DNA of 64,000 bases from Tipula vernalis (Eukaryota; Arthropoda; Insecta; Diptera; Tipulidae): positions 26,557,653-26,621,652 of the forward strand of contig OY282560.1 of NCBI GenBank assembly GCA_958295665.1, written 5' to 3'. Made by a program: the position numbers and the translations under genes. Below are positions 36,401 to 51,421 of the stretch, one piece after another (the stretch's first letter is position 1; each line of letters begins with the position of its first letter). Below the pieces are notes generated by a model, which was given only the letters and a program-made list of their open reading frames with translations, had not been told where the DNA came from and ran no database searches.

Positions 36401-39400
36401 CCAAAAACTTGTGGGCTATAGCACAGTTGATTTTCAATACAATTGAATTTTCTAAAAAATGTTTAGAAATAATCGAGCAATCAAAATGAAAATTGTCACA
36501 GCAATTACAGGTCCCGAAACCTATTGATAGAGGTATCAACCATCGTAATCGGACCATTTTAGATTTTTGCCGCCCAAAAACTTGTGGGCTATAGCACAGT
36601 TGATTTTCAATAAAATTGAATTTTCTAAGAAATGTTTAGAAATAATCGAGCAATCAAAATGAAAATTGTCACAGCAATTACAGGTCCCGAAACCTATTGA
36701 TAGAGGTATCAGCCATCGTAATCGGACCATTTTAGATTTTTGCCGCCCAAAAACTTGTGGGCTATAGCACAGTTGATTTTCAATACAATTGAATTTTCTA
36801 AAAAATGTTTAGAAATAATCGAGCAATCAAAATGAAAATTGTCACAGCAATTACAGGTCCCGAAACCTATTGATAGAGGTATCAACCATCGTAATCGGAC
36901 CATTTTAGATTTTTGCCGCCCAAAAACTTGTGTGCTATAGCACAGTTGATTTTCAATAAAATTGAATTTTCTAAGAAATGTTTAGAAATAATCGAGCAAT
37001 CAAAATGAAAATTGTCACAGCAATTACAGGTCCCGAAACCTATTGATAGAGGTATCAGCCATCGTAATCGGAGCATTTTAGATTTTTGCCGCCCAAAAAC
37101 TTGTGGGCTATAGCACAGTTAATTTTCAATAAAATTGAATTTTCTAAGAAATGTATAGAAATAATCGAGCAATGAAAATGAAAATTGTCACAGCAATTAC
37201 AGGTCCCGAAACCTATTGATAGAGGTATCAACCATCGTAATCGGACCATTTTAGATTTTTGCCGCCCAAAAACTTGTGGGCTATATATAGCACAGTTGAT
37301 TTTCAATAAAATTGAATTTTCTAAGAAATGTTTAGAAATAATCGAGCAATCAAAATGAAAATTGTCACAGCAATTACAGGTCCCGAAACCTATTGGTAGA
37401 GGTATCAACCATCGTAATCGGACCATTTTAGATTTTTGCCGCCCAAAAACTTGTGGGCTATAGCACAGTTGATTTTCAATAAAATTGAATTTTCTAAGAA
37501 ATGTTTAGAAATAATCGAGCAATCAAAATGAAAATTGTCACAGCAATTACAGGTCCCGAAACCTATTGATAGAGGTATCAACCATCGTAATCGGTCCATT
37601 TTAGATTTTTGCCGCCCAAAAACTTGTGGGCTATAGCACAGTTAATTTTCAATAAAATTGAATTTTCTAAGAAATGTTTAGAAATAATCGAGCAATCAAA
37701 ATGATAATTGTCACAGCAATTACAGGTCCCGAAACCTATTGATAGAGGTATCAGCCATCGTAATCGGACCATTTTTGATTTTTGCCGCCCAAAAACTTGT
37801 GGGCTATAGCACAGTTAATTTTCAATAAAATTGAATTTTCTAAGAAATGTTTAGAAATAATCGAGCAATCAAAATGATAATTGTCACAGTAATTACAGGT
37901 CCCGAAACGTATTGATAGAGGTATCAGCCATCGTAATCGGACCATTTTAGATTTTTGCCGCCCAAAAACTTGTGGGCAGCACAGTTAATTTTCAATAAAA
38001 TTGAATTTTCTAAGAAATGTTTAGAAATAATCGAGCAATCAAAATGAAAATTGTCACAGCAATTACAGGTCCCGAAACCTATTGATAGAGGTATCAGCCA
38101 TCGTAATCGGACCATTTTAGATTTTTGCCGCCCAAAAACTTGTGGGCTATAGCACAGTTGATTTTCAATAAAATTGAATTTTCTAAGAAATGTTTAGAAA
38201 TAATCGAGCAATCAAAATGAAAATTGTCACAGCAATTACAGGTCCCGAAACCTATTGATAGAGGTATCAGCCATCGTAATCGGAGCATTTTAGATTTTTG
38301 CCGCCCAAAAACTTGTGGGCTATAGCACAGTTGATTTTAAATACAATTGAATTTTTTAAAAAATGTTCAGAAATAATCGAGCAATCAAAATTAAAATTGT
38401 CACAGCAATTACAGGTCCCGAAACCTATTGATAGAGGTATCAACCATCGTAATCGGACCATTTTAAATTTTTGCCGCCCAAAAACTTGTGGGCTATAGCA
38501 CAGTTGATTTTCAATAAAATTGAATTTTCTAAGAAATGTTTAGAAATAATCGAGCAATCAAAATGAAAATTGTCACAGCAATTACAGGTCCCGAAACCTA
38601 TTGATAGAGGTATCAGCCATCGTAATCGGAGCATTTTAGATTTTTGCCGCCCAAAAACTTGTGGGCTATAGCACAGTTGATTTTCAATAAAATTGAATTT
38701 TCTAAGAAATGTTTAGAAATAATCGAGCAATCAAAATGAAAATTGTCACAGCAATTACAGGTCCCGAAACCTATTGATAGAGGTATCAGCCATCGTAATC
38801 GGAGCATTTTAGATTTTTGCCGCCCAAAAACTTGTGGGTTATAGCACAGTTGATTTTCAATACAATTGAATTTTCTAAAAAATGTTTAGAAATAATCGAG
38901 CAATCAAAATGAAAATTGTCACAGCAATTACAGGTCCCGAAACCTATTGATAGAGGTATCAACCATCGTAATCGGACCATTTTAGATTTTTGCCGCCCAA
39001 AAACTTGTGGGCTATAGCACAGTTGATTTTCAATAAAATTGAATTTTCTAAGAAATGTTTAGAAATAATCGAGCAATCAAAATGAAAATTGTCACAGCAA
39101 TTACAGGTCCCGAAACCTATTGTTAGAGGTATCAACCATCGTAATCGGACCATTTTTGATTTTTGCCGCCCAAAAACTTGTGGGCTATAGCACAGTTGAT
39201 TTTCAATAAAATTGAATTTTCTAAGAAATGTTTAGAAATAATCGAGCAATCAAAATGATAATTGTCACAGCAATTACAGGTCCCGAAACCTATTGATAGA
39301 GGTATCCACCATCGTAATCGGACCATTTTAGATTTTTGCCGCCCAAAAACTTGTGGGCTATAGCACAGTTGATTTTCAATAAAATTGAATTTTCTAAGAA

Positions 39401-39474
39401 ATATTTAGAAATAATCGAGCAATCAAAATGAAAATTGTCACAGCAATTACAGGTCCCGAAACCTATTGTTAGAG
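33414..39474 (+). repeat. higher-order repeat D: 3641-bp (21-monomer) duplication
   Basis: 33414-35836 recurs at 37055-39474. Both copies carry the TATATATA monomer (33641 and 37282), CGGTCCATTTTAG, CCATTTTTGATTT, the TTTTAAATACAATTG variant (about 34697 and 38336) and GGGTTATAGC (about 35199 and 38837). The offset falls from 3641 to 3638 after a 3-bp deletion at 37977. Confidence 0.88.
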
Positions 39475-42400
39475 GTATCAACCATCGTAATCGGACCATT
39501 TTAGATTTTTGCCGCCCAAAAACTTGTGGGCTATAGCACAGTTGATTTTCAATAAAATTGAATTTTCTAAGAAATGTTTAGAAATAATCGAGCAATCAAA
39601 ATGAAAATTGTCACAGCAAAAACAGGTCCCGAAACCTATTGATAGAGGTATCAGCCATCGTAATCGGACCATTTTAGATTTTTGCCGCCCAAAAACTTGT
39701 GGGCTATAGCACAGTTGATTTTCAATAAAATTGAATTTTCTAAGAAATGTTTAGAAATAATCGAGCAATCAAAATAAAAATTGTCACAGCAATTACAGGT
39801 CCCGAAACCTATTGTTAGAGGTATCAACCATCGTAATCGGACCATTTTAGATTTTTGCCGCCCAAAAATTTGTGGGCTATAGCACAGTTGATTTTCAATA
39901 AAATTGAATTTTCTAAGAAATGTTTAGAAATAATCGAGCAATCAAAATGAAAATTGTCACAGCAATTACAGGTCCCGAAACCTATTGATAGAGGTATCAA
40001 CCATCGTAATCGGACCCTTTTAGATTTTTGCCGCCCAAAAACTTGTGGGCTATAGCACAGTTGATTTTCAATAAAATTGAATTTTCTAAGAAATGTTTAG
40101 AAATAATCGAGCAATCAAAATGAAAATTGTCACAGCAATTACAGGTCCCGAAACCTATTGTTAGAGGTATCAACCATCGTAATCGGACCATTTTAGATTT
40201 TTGCCGCCCAAAAATTTGTGGGCTATAGCACAGTTGATTTTCAATACAATTGAATTTTCTAAAAAATGTTTAGAAATAATCGAGCAATCAAAATGAAAAT
40301 TGTCACAGCAATTACAGGTCCCGAAACCTATTGATAGAGGTATCAGCCATCGTAATCGGACCATTTTAGATTTTTGCCGCCCAAAAACTTGTGGGCTATA
40401 GCACAGTTGATTTTCAATACAATTGAATTTTCTAAAAAATGTTTAGAAATAATCGAGCAATCAAAATGAAAATTGTCACAGCAATTACAGGTCCCGAAAC
40501 CTATTGATAGAGGTATCAACCATCGTAATCGGACCATTTTAGATTTTTGCCGCCCAAAAACTTGTGGGCTATAGCACAGTTGATTTTCAATACAATTGAA
40601 TTTTCTAAAAAATGTTTAGAAATAATCGAGCAATCAAAATGAAAATTGTCACAGCAATTACAGGTCCCGAAACCTATTGTTAGAGGTATCAACCATCGTA
40701 ATCGGACCATTTTAGATTTTTGCCGCCCAAAAACTTGTGGGCAGCACAGTTGATTTTCAATAAAATTGAATTTTCTACAAAATGTTTAGAAATAATCGAG
40801 CAATCAAAATGAAAATTGTCACAGCAATTACAGGTCCCGAAACCTATTGATAGAGGTATCAACCATCGTAATCGGACCATTTTAGATTTTTGCCGCCCAA
40901 AAACTTGTGGGCTATAGCACAGTTGATTTTCAATAAAATTGAATTTTCTACAAAATGTTTAGAAATAATCGAGCAATCAAAATGAAAATTGTCACAGCAA
41001 TTACAGGTCCCGAAACCTATTGATAGAGGTATCAACCATCGTAATCGGGCCATTTTAGATTTTTGCCGCCCAAAAACTTGTGGGCTATAGCACAGTTGAT
41101 TTTCAATAAAATTGAATTTTCTAAGAAATGTATAGAAATAATCGAGCAATCAAAATGAAAATTGTCACAGCAATTACAGGTCCCGAAACGTATTGATAGA
41201 GGTATCAGCCATCGTAATCGGAGCATTTTAGATTTTTGCCGCCCAAAAACTTGTGGGCTATAGCACAGTTAATTTTCAATAAAATTCAATTTTCTAAGAA
41301 ATGTTTAGAAATAATCGAGCAATCAAAATGATAATTGTCACAGCAATTACAGGTCCCGAAACCTATTGATAGAGGTATCAACCATCGTAATCGGACCATT
41401 TTAGATTTTTGCCGCCCAACAACTTGTGGGCTATAGCACAGTTAATTTTCAATAAAATTGAATTTTCTAAGAAATGTTTAGAAATAATCGAGCAATCAAA
41501 ATGATAATTGTCACAGCAATTACAGGTCCCGAAACCTATTGATAGAGGTATCAACCATCGTAATCGGACCATTTTAGATTTTTGCCGCCCAAAAACTTGT
41601 GGGCTATAGCACAGTTGATTTTCAATAAAATTGAATTTTCTAAGAAATATTTAGAAATAATCGAGCAATCAAAATGAAAATTGTCACAGCAATTACAGGT
41701 CCCGAAACCTATTGATAGAGGTATCAGCCATCGTAATCGGAGCATTTTAGATTTTTGCCGCCCAAAAACTTGTGGGCTATTATAGCACAGTTGATTTTCA
41801 ATAAAATTGAATTTTCTAAGAAATGTTTAGAAATAATCGAGCAATCAAAATGAAAATTGTCACAGCAATTACAGGTCCCGAAACCTATTGTTAGAGGTAT
41901 CAACCATCGTAATCGGACCATTTTAGATTTTTGCCGCCCAAAAATTTGTGGGCTATAGCACAGTTGATTTTCAATAAAATTGAATTTTCTAAGAAATGTT
42001 TAGAAATAATCGAGCAATCAAAATGAAAATTGTCACAGCAATTACAGGTCCCGAAACCTATTGATAGAGGTATCAACCATCGTAATCGGACCATTTTAGA
42101 TTTTTGCCGCCCAAAAACTTGTGGGCTATAGCACAGTTGATTTTCAATAAAATTGAATTTTCTAAGAAATGTTTAGAAATAATCGAGCAATCAAAATGAA
42201 AATTGTCACAGCAATTACAGGTCCCGAAACCTATTGTTAGAGGTATCAACCATCGTAATCGGACCATTTTAGATTTTTGCCGCCCAAAAACTTGTGGGCT
42301 ATAGCACAGTTAATTTTCAATAAAATTGAATTTTCTAAGAAATGTTTAGAAATAATCGAGCAATCAAAATGATAATTGTCACAGCAATTACAGGTCCCGA

Positions 42401-44840
42401 ACCCTATTGATAGAGGTATCAGCCATCGTAATCGGACCATTTTAGATTTTTGCCGCCCAAAAACTTGTGGGCTATAGCACAGTTAATTTTCAATAAAATT
42501 GAATTTTCTAAGAAATGTTTAGAAATAATCGAGCAATCAAAATGAAAATTGTCACAGCACTTACAGGTCCCGAAACCTATTGATAGAGGTATCAACCATC
42601 GAAATCGGACCATTTTAGATTTTTGCCGCCCAAAAACTTGTGGGCTATAGCACAGTTAATTTTCAATAAAATTGAATTTTCTAAGAAATGTTTAGAAATA
42701 ATCGAGCAATCAAAATGAAAATTGTCACAGCAATTACAGGTCCCGAAACGTATTGATAGAGGTATCAACCATCGTAATCGGACCATTCTAGATTTTTGCC
42801 GCCCAAAAACTTGTGGGCTATAGCACAGTTAATTTTCAATAAAATTGAATTTTCTAAGAAATGTATAGAAATAATCGAGCAATCAAAATGAAAATTGTCA
42901 CAGCAATTACAGGTCCCGAAACCTATTGATAGAGGTATCAGCCATCGTAATCGGAGCATTTTAGATTTTTGCCGCCCAAAAACTTGTGGGCTATAGCACA
43001 GTTAATTTTCAATAAAATTGAATTTTCTAAGAAATGTTTAGAAATAATCGAGCAATCAAAATGAAAATTGTCACAGCAATTACAGGTCCCGAAACCTATT
43101 GATAGAGGTATCAACCATCGTAATCGGACCATTTTAGATTTTTGCCGCCCAAAAACTTGTGGGCTATAGCACAGTTAATTTTCAATAAAATTGAATTTTC
43201 TAAGAAATGTTTAGAAATAATCGAGCAATCAAAATGATAATTGTCACAGCAATTACAGGTCCCGAAACCTATTGATAGAGGTATCAACCATCGTAATCGG
43301 ACCATTTTAGATTTTTGCCGCCCAAAAACTTGTGGGCTATAGCACAGTTAATTTTCAATAAAATTGAATTTTCTAAGAAATGTTTAGAAATAATCGAGCA
43401 ATCAAAATGAAAATTGTCACAGCAATTACAGGTCCCGAAACCTATTGATAGAGGTATCAACCATCGTAATCGGACCATTTTAGATTTTTGCCGCCCAAAA
43501 ACTTGTGGGCTATAGCACAGTTGATTTTCAATAAAATTGAATTTTCTAAGAAATGTATAGAAATAATCGAGCAATCAAAATGAAAATTGTCACAGCAATT
43601 ACAGGTCCCGAAACGTATTGATAGAGGTATCAGCCATCGTATTCGGACCATTTTAGATTTTTGCCGCCCAAAAACTTGTGGGCTATAGCACAGTTAATTT
43701 TCAATAAAATTGAATTTTCTAAGAAATGTTTAGAAATAATCGAGCAATCAAAATGAAAATTGTCACAGCAATTACAGGTCCCGAAACCTATTGATAGAGG
43801 TATCAACCATCGTAATCGGAGCATTTTAGATTTTTGCCGCCCAAAAACTTGTGGGCTATAGCACAGTTGATTTTCAATAAAATTGAATTTTCTAAGAAAT
43901 GTATAGAAATAATCGAGCAATCAAAATGAAAATTGTCACAGCAATTACAGGTCCCGAAACGTATTGATAGAGGTATCAACCATCGTAATCGGACCATTTT
44001 AGATTTTTGCCGCCCAAAAACTTGTGGGCTATAGCACAGTTAATTTTCAATAAAATTGAATTTTCTAAGAAATGTTTAGAAATAATCGAGCAATCAAAAT
44101 GATAATTGGCACAGCAATTACAGGTCCCGAAACGTATTGATAGAGGTATCAGCCATCGTAATCGGACCATTTTAGATTTTTGCCGCCCAAAAACTTGTGG
44201 GCTATAGCACAGTTAATTTTCAATAAAATTGAATTTTCTAAGAAATGTTTAGAAATAATCGAGCAATCAAAATGATAATTGTCACAGTAATTACAGGTCC
44301 CGAAACGTATTGATAGAGGTATCAGCCATCGTAATCGGACCATTTTAGATTTTTGCCGCCCAAAAACTTGTGGGCTATAGCACAGTTAATTTTCAATAAA
44401 ATTGAATTTTCTAAGAAATGTTTAGAAATAATCGAGCAATCAAAATGATAATTGGCACAGCAATTACAGGTCCCGAAACGTATTGATAGAGGTATCAGCC
44501 ATCGTAATCGGACCATTTCAGATTTTTGCCGCCCAAAAACTTGTGGGCTATAGCACAGTTAATTTTCAATAAAATTGAATTTTCTAAGAAATGTTTAGAA
44601 ATAATCGAGCAATCAAAATGAAAATTGTCACAGCAATTACAGGTCCCGAACCCTATTGATAGAGGTATCAGCCATCGTAATCGGAGCATTTTAGATTTTT
44701 GCCGCCCAAAAACTTGTGGGCTATAGCACAGTTAATTTTCAATAAAATTGAATTTTCTAAGAAATGTTTAGAAATAATCGAGCAATCAAAATGATAATTG
44801 TCACAGCAATTACAGGTCCCGAAACGTATTGATAGAGGTA

Positions 44841-46224
44841 TCAGCCATCGTATTCGGACCATTTTAGATTTTTGCCGCCCAAAAACTTGTGGGCTATAGC
44901 ACAGTTAATTTTCAATAAAATTGAATTTTCTAAGAAATGTTTAGAAATAATCGAGCAATCAAAATGAAAATTGTCACAGCAATTACAGGTCCCGAAACCT
45001 ATTGATAGAGGTATCAACCATCGTAATCGGACCATTTTAGATTTTTGCCGCCCAAAAACTTGTGGGCTATAGCACAGTTGATTTTCAATAAAATTGAATT
45101 TTCTAAGAAATGTATAGAAATAATCGAGCAATCAAAATGAAAATTGTCACAGCAATTACAGGTCCCGAAACGTATTGATAGAGGTATCAACCATCGTAAT
45201 CGGACCATTTTAGATTTTTGCCGCCCAAAAACTTGTGGGCTATAGCACAGTTAATTTTCAATAAAATTGAATTTTCTAAGAAATGTTTAGAAATAATCGA
45301 GCAATCAAAATGAAAATTGTCACAGCAATTACAGGTCCCGAAACCTATTGATAGAGGTATCAACCATCGTAATCGGACCATTTTAGATTTTTGCCGCCCA
45401 AAAACTTGTGGGCTATAGCACAGTTGATTTTCAATAAAATTGAATTTTCTAAGAAATGTATAGAAATAATCGAGCAATCAAAATAAAAATTGTCACAGCA
45501 ATTACAGGTCCCGAAACGTATTGATAGAGGTATCAACCATCGTAATCGGACCATTTTAGATTTTTGCCGCCCAAAAACTTGTGGGCTATAGCACAGTTAA
45601 TTTTCAATAAAATTGAATTTTCTAAGAAATGTTTAGAAATAATCGAGCAATCAAAATGAAAATTGTCACAGCAATTACAGGTCCCGAAACCTATTGATAG
45701 AGGTATCAACCATCGTAATCGGACCATTTTAGATTTTTGCCGCCCAAAAACTTGTGGGCTATAGCACAGATGATTTTCAATAAAATTGAATTTTCTAAGA
45801 AATGTATAGAAATAATCGAGCAATCAAAATGATAATTGTCACAGCAATTACAGGTCCCGAAACCTATTGATAGAGGTATCAGCCATCGTAATCGGAGCAT
45901 TTTAGATTTTTGCCGCCCAAAAACTTGTGGGCTATAGCACAGTTAATTTTCAATAAAATTGAATTTTCTAAGAAATGTTTAGAAATAATCGAGCAATCAA
46001 AATGAAAATTGTCACAGCAATTACAGGTCCCGAAACCTATTGATAGAGGTATCAACCATCGTAATCGGACCATTTTAGATTTTTGCCGCCCAAAAACTTG
46101 TGGGCTATAGCACAGTTGATTTTCAATAAAATTGAATTTTCTAAGAAATGTATAGAAGTAATCGAGCAATCAAAATGAAAATTGTCACAGCAATTACAGG
46201 TCCCGAAACGTATTGATAGAGGTA
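44841..46224 (+). repeat. dimeric higher-order repeat, 346 bp, four copies
   Basis: Monomers alternate between an AGTTAATTTTC/ATGTTTAG type and an AGTTGATTTTC/ATGTATAG type at 44841, 45187, 45533 and 45879. A similar dimer occurs at 43284 and 43630. Confidence 0.85.
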
Positions 46225-49219
46225 TCAACCATCGTAATCGGACCATTTTAGATTTTTGCCGCCCAAAAACTTGTGGGCTATAGCACAGTTAATTTTCAAT
46301 AAAATTGAATTTTCTAAGAAATGTTTAGAAATAATCGAGCAATCAAAATGATAATTGGCACAGCAATTACAGGTCCCGAAACGTATTGATAGAGGTATCA
46401 GCCATCGTAATCGGACCATTTTAGATTTTTGCCGCCCAAAAACTTGTGGGCTATAGCACAGTTAATTTTCAATAAAATTGAATTTTCTAAGAAATGTTTA
46501 GAAATAATCGAGCAATCAAAATGAAAATTGTCACAGCAATTACAGGTCCCGAAATATATTGATAGAGGTATCAGCCATCGTAATCGGAGCATTTTAGATT
46601 TTTGCCGCCCAAAAACTTGTGGGCTATAGCACAGTTAATTTTCAATAAAATTGAATTTTCTAAGAAATGTTTAGAAATAATCGAGCAATCAAAATGATAA
46701 TTGTCACAGCAATTACAGGTCCCGAACCCTATTGATAGAGGTATCAGCCATCGTATTCGGACCATTTTAGATTTTTGCCGCCCAAAAACTTGTGGGCTAT
46801 AGCACAGTTAATTTTCAATAAAATTGAATTTTCTAAGAAATGTTTAGAAATAATCGAGCAATCAAAATGAAAATTGTCACAGCAATTACAGGTCCCGAAA
46901 CCTATTGATAGAGGTATCAACCATCGTAATCGGACCATTTTAGATTTTTGCCGCCCAAAAACTTGTGGGCTATAGCACAGTTGATTTTCAATAAAATTGA
47001 ATTTTCTAAGAAATGTATAGAAATAAACGAGCAATCAAAATGAAAATTGTCACAGCAATTACAGGTCCCGAAACGTATTGATAGAGGTATCAACCATCGT
47101 AATCGGACCATTTTAGATTTTTGCCGCCCAAAAACTTGTGGGCTATAGCACAGTTAATTTTCAATAAAATTGAATTTTCTAAGAAATGTTTAGAAATAAT
47201 CGAGCAATCAAAATGATAATTGGCACAGCAATTACAGGTCCCGAAACGTATTGATAGAGGTATCAGCCATCGTAATCGGACCATTTTAGATTTTTGCCGC
47301 CCAAAAACTTGTGGGCTATAGCACAGTTAATTTTCAATAAAATTGAATTTTCTAAGAAATGTTTAGAAATAATCGAGCAATCAAAATGAAAATTGTCACA
47401 GCAATTACAGGTCCCGAAACCTATTGATAGAGGTATCAACCATCGTAATCGGACCATTTTAGATTTTTGCCGCCCAAAAACTTGTGGGCTATAGCACAGT
47501 TGATTTTCAATAAAATTGAATTTTCTAAGAAATGTTTAGAAATAATCGAGCAATCAAAATGATAATTGTCACAGCAATTACAGGTCCCGAAACGTATTGA
47601 TAGATGTATCAGCCATCGTAATCGGAGCATTTTAGATTTTTGCCGCCCAAAAACTTGTGGGCTATAGCACAGTTAATTTTCAATAAAATTGAATTTTCTA
47701 AGAAATGTTTAGAAATAATCGAGCAATCAAAATGAAAATTGTCACAGCAATTACAGGTCCCGAAACCTATTGATAGAGGTATCAACCATCGTAATCGGAG
47801 CATTTTAGATTTTTGCCGCCCAAAAACTTGTGGGCTACAGCACAGATGATTTTCAATAAAATTGAATTTTCTAAGAAATGTATAGAAATAATCGAGCAAT
47901 CAAAATGAAAATTGTCACAGCAATTACAGGTCCCGAAACCTATTGATAGAGGTATCAGCCATCGTAATCGGAGCATTTTAGATTTTTACCGCCCAAAAAC
48001 TTGTGGGCTATAGCACAGTTAATTTTCAATAAAATTGAATTTTCTAAGAAATGTTTAGAAATAATCGAGCAATCAAAATGAAAATTGTCACAGCAATTAC
48101 AGGTCCCGAAACCTATTGATAGAGGTATCAACCATCGTAATCGGACCATTTTAGATTTTTGCCGCCCAAAAACTTGTGGGCTATAGCACAGTTAATTTTC
48201 AATAAAATTGAATTTTCTAAGAAATGTTTAGAAATAATCGAGCAATCAAAATGAAAATTGTCACAGCAATTACAGGTCCCGAAATATATTGATAGAGGTA
48301 TCAGCCATCGTAATCGGAGCATTTTAGATTTTTGCCGCCCAAAAACTTGTGGGCTATAGCACAGTTAATTTTCAATAAAATTGAATTTTCTAAGAAATGT
48401 TTAGAAATAATCGAGCAATCAAAATGATAATTGTCACAGCAATTACAGGTCCCGAAACGTATTGATAGAGGTATCAGCCATCGTAATCGGACCATTTTAG
48501 ATTTTTGCCGCCCAAAAACTTGTGGGCTATAGCACAGTTAATTTTCAATAAAATTGAATTTTCTAAGAAATGTTTAGAAATAATCGAGCAATCAAAATGA
48601 AAATTGTCACAGCAATTACAGGTCCCGAAACCTATTGATAGAGGTATCAACCATCGTAATCGGACCATTTTAGATTTTTGCCGCCCAAAAACTTGTGGGC
48701 TATAGCACAGTTGATTTTCAATAAAATTGAATTTTCTAAGAAATGTATAGAAATAATCGAGCAATCAAAATGAAAATTGTCACAGCAATTACAGATCCCG
48801 AAACCTATTGATAGAGGTATCAGCCATCGTAATCGGAGCATTTTAGATTTTTGCCGCCCAAAAACTTGTGGGCTATAGCACAGTTAATTTTCAATAAAAT
48901 TGAATTTTCTAAGAAATGTTTAGAAATAATCCAGCAATCAAAATGAAAATTGTCACAGCAATTACAGGTCCCGAAACCTATTGATAGAGGTATCAACCAT
49001 CGTAATCGGACCATTTTAGATTTTTGCCGCCCAAAAACTTGTGGGCTATAGCACAGTTAATTTTCAATAAAATTGAATTTTCTAAGAAATGTTTAGAAAT
49101 AATCGAGCAATCAAAATGATAATTGTCACAGCAATTACAGGTCCCGAAACGTATTGATAGAGGTATCAGCCATCGTAATCGGACCATTTTAGATTTTTGC
49201 CGCCCAAAAACTTGTGGGC

Positions 49220-49230
49220 ATTTTTATGCA
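49220..49230 (+). repeat. ATTTTTATGCA replacement in a satellite monomer (four in the array)
   Basis: Between GTGGGC and GCACAG the TATA is replaced by ATTTTTATGCA (+7 bp). The same replacement occurs at 52498-52508, 56657-56667 and 57529-57539, giving 180-bp monomers confined to 49-58 kb. Confidence 0.93.
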
Positions 49231-49345
49231 GCACAGTTAATTTTCAACAAAATTGAATTTTCTAATAAATGTATAGAAATAATCGAGCAATCAAAATGAA
49301 AATTGTCACAGCAATTACAGGTCCCGAAACCTATTGATAGAGGTA

Positions 49346-51421
49346 TCAACCATCGTAATCGGACCATTTTAGATTTTTGCCGCCCAAAAACTTGTGGGCT
49401 ATAGCACAGTTAATTTTCAATAAAATTGAATTTTCTAAGAAATGTTTAGAAATAATCGAGCAATCAAAATGATAATTGTCACAGCAATTACAGGTCCCGA
49501 AACGTTTTGATAGAGGTATCAGCCATCGTAATCGGACCATTTTAGATTTTTGCCGCCCAAAAACTTGTGGGCTATAGCACAGTTAATTTTCAATAAAATT
49601 GAATTTTCTAAGAAATGTTTAGAAATAATCGAGCAATCAAAATGAAAATTGTCACAGCAATTACAGGTCCCGAAACCTATTGATAGAGGTATCAACCATC
49701 GTAATCGGACCATTTTAGATTTTTGCCGCCCAAAAACTTGTGGGCTATAGCACAGTTGATTTTCAATAAAATTGAATTTTCTAAGAAATGTATAGAAATA
49801 ATCGAGCAATCAAAATGAAAATTGTCACAGCAATTACAGGTCCCGAAACCTATTGATAGAGGTATCAGCCATCGTAATCGGAGCATTTTAGATTTTTGCC
49901 GCCCAAAAACTTGTGGGCTATAGCACAGTTAATTTTCAATAAAATTGAATTTTCTAAGAAATGTTTAGAAATAATCGAGCAATCAAAATGAAAATTGTCA
50001 CAGCAATTACAGGTCCCGAAACGTTTTGATAGAGGTATCAGCCATCGTAATCGGACCATTTTAGATTTTTGCCGCCCAAAAACTTGTGGGCTATAGCACA
50101 GTTAATTTTCAATAAAATTGAATTTTCTAAGAAATGTTTAGAAATAATCGAGCAATCAAAATGAAAATTGTCACAGCAATTACAGGTCCCGAAACCTATT
50201 GATAGAGGTATCAACCATCGTAATCGGACCATTTTAGATTTTTGCCGCCCAAAAACTTGTGGGCTATAGCACAGTTGATTTTCAATAAAATTGAATTTTC
50301 TAAGAAATGTATAGAAATAATCGAGCAATCAAAATGAAAATTGTCACAGCAATTACAGGTCCCGAAACCTATTGATAGAGGTATCAGCCATCGTAATCGG
50401 AGCATTTTAGATTTTTGCCGCCCAAAAACTTGTGGGCTATAGCACAGTTAATTTTCAATAAAATTGAATTTTCTAAGAAATGTTTAGAAATAATCGAGCA
50501 ATCAAAATGATAATTGTCACAGCAATTACAGGTCCCGAAACGTTTTGATAGAGGTATCAGCCATCGTAATCGGACCATTTTAGATTTTTGCCGCCCAAAA
50601 ACTTGTGGGCTATAGCACAGTTAATTTTCAATAAAATTGAATTTTCTAAGAAATGTTTAGAAATAATCGAGCAATCAAAATGAAAATTGTCACAGCAATT
50701 ACAGGTCCCGAAACCTATTGATAGAGGTATCAACCATCGTAATCGGACCATTTTAGATTTTTGCCGCCCAAAAACTTGTGGGCTATAGCACAGTTGATTT
50801 TCAATAAAATTGAATTTTCTAAGAAATGTATAGAAATAATCGAGCAATCAAAATGAAAATTGTCACAGCAATTACAGGTCCCGAAACCTATTGATAGAGG
50901 TATCAGCCATCGTAATCGGAGCATTTTAGATTTTTGCCGCCCAAAAACTTGTGGGCTATAGCACAGTTAATTTTCAATAAAATTGAATTTTCTAAGAAAT
51001 GTTTAGAAATAATCGAGCAATCAAAATGATAATTGTCACAGCAATTACAGGTCCCGAAACGTTTTGATAGAGGTATCAACCATCGTAATCGGACCATTTT
51101 AGATTTTTGCCGCCCAAAAACTTGTGGGCTATAGCACAGTTAATTTTCAATAAAATTGAATTTTCTAAGAAATGTTTAGAAATAATCGAGCAATCAAAAT
51201 GAAAATTGTCACAGCAATTACAGGTCCCGAAACCTATTGATAGAGGTATCAACCATCGTAATCGGACCATTTTAGATTTTTGCCGCCCAAAAACTTGTGG
51301 GCTATAGCACAGTTGATTTTCAATAAAATTGAATTTTCTAAGAAATGTATAGAAATAATCGAGCAATCAAAATGAAAATTGTCACAGCAATTACAGGTCC
51401 CGAAACCTATTGATAGAGGTA
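49346..51421 (+). repeat. trimeric higher-order repeat, 519 bp, four copies
   Basis: The private variant GAAACGTTTTGATAG occurs at about 49499, 50018, 50537 and 51056, exactly 519 bp apart. It heads a fixed series of three monomer types in each copy. A lone copy of the same series recurs at about 55219-55737. Confidence 0.9.

Noticed and set aside
14237..38498. 66-codon + strand ORFs starting MPPKNLWAIAQ
   Set aside because: They appear only where a variant removes a stop codon in the monomer; they are accidental.
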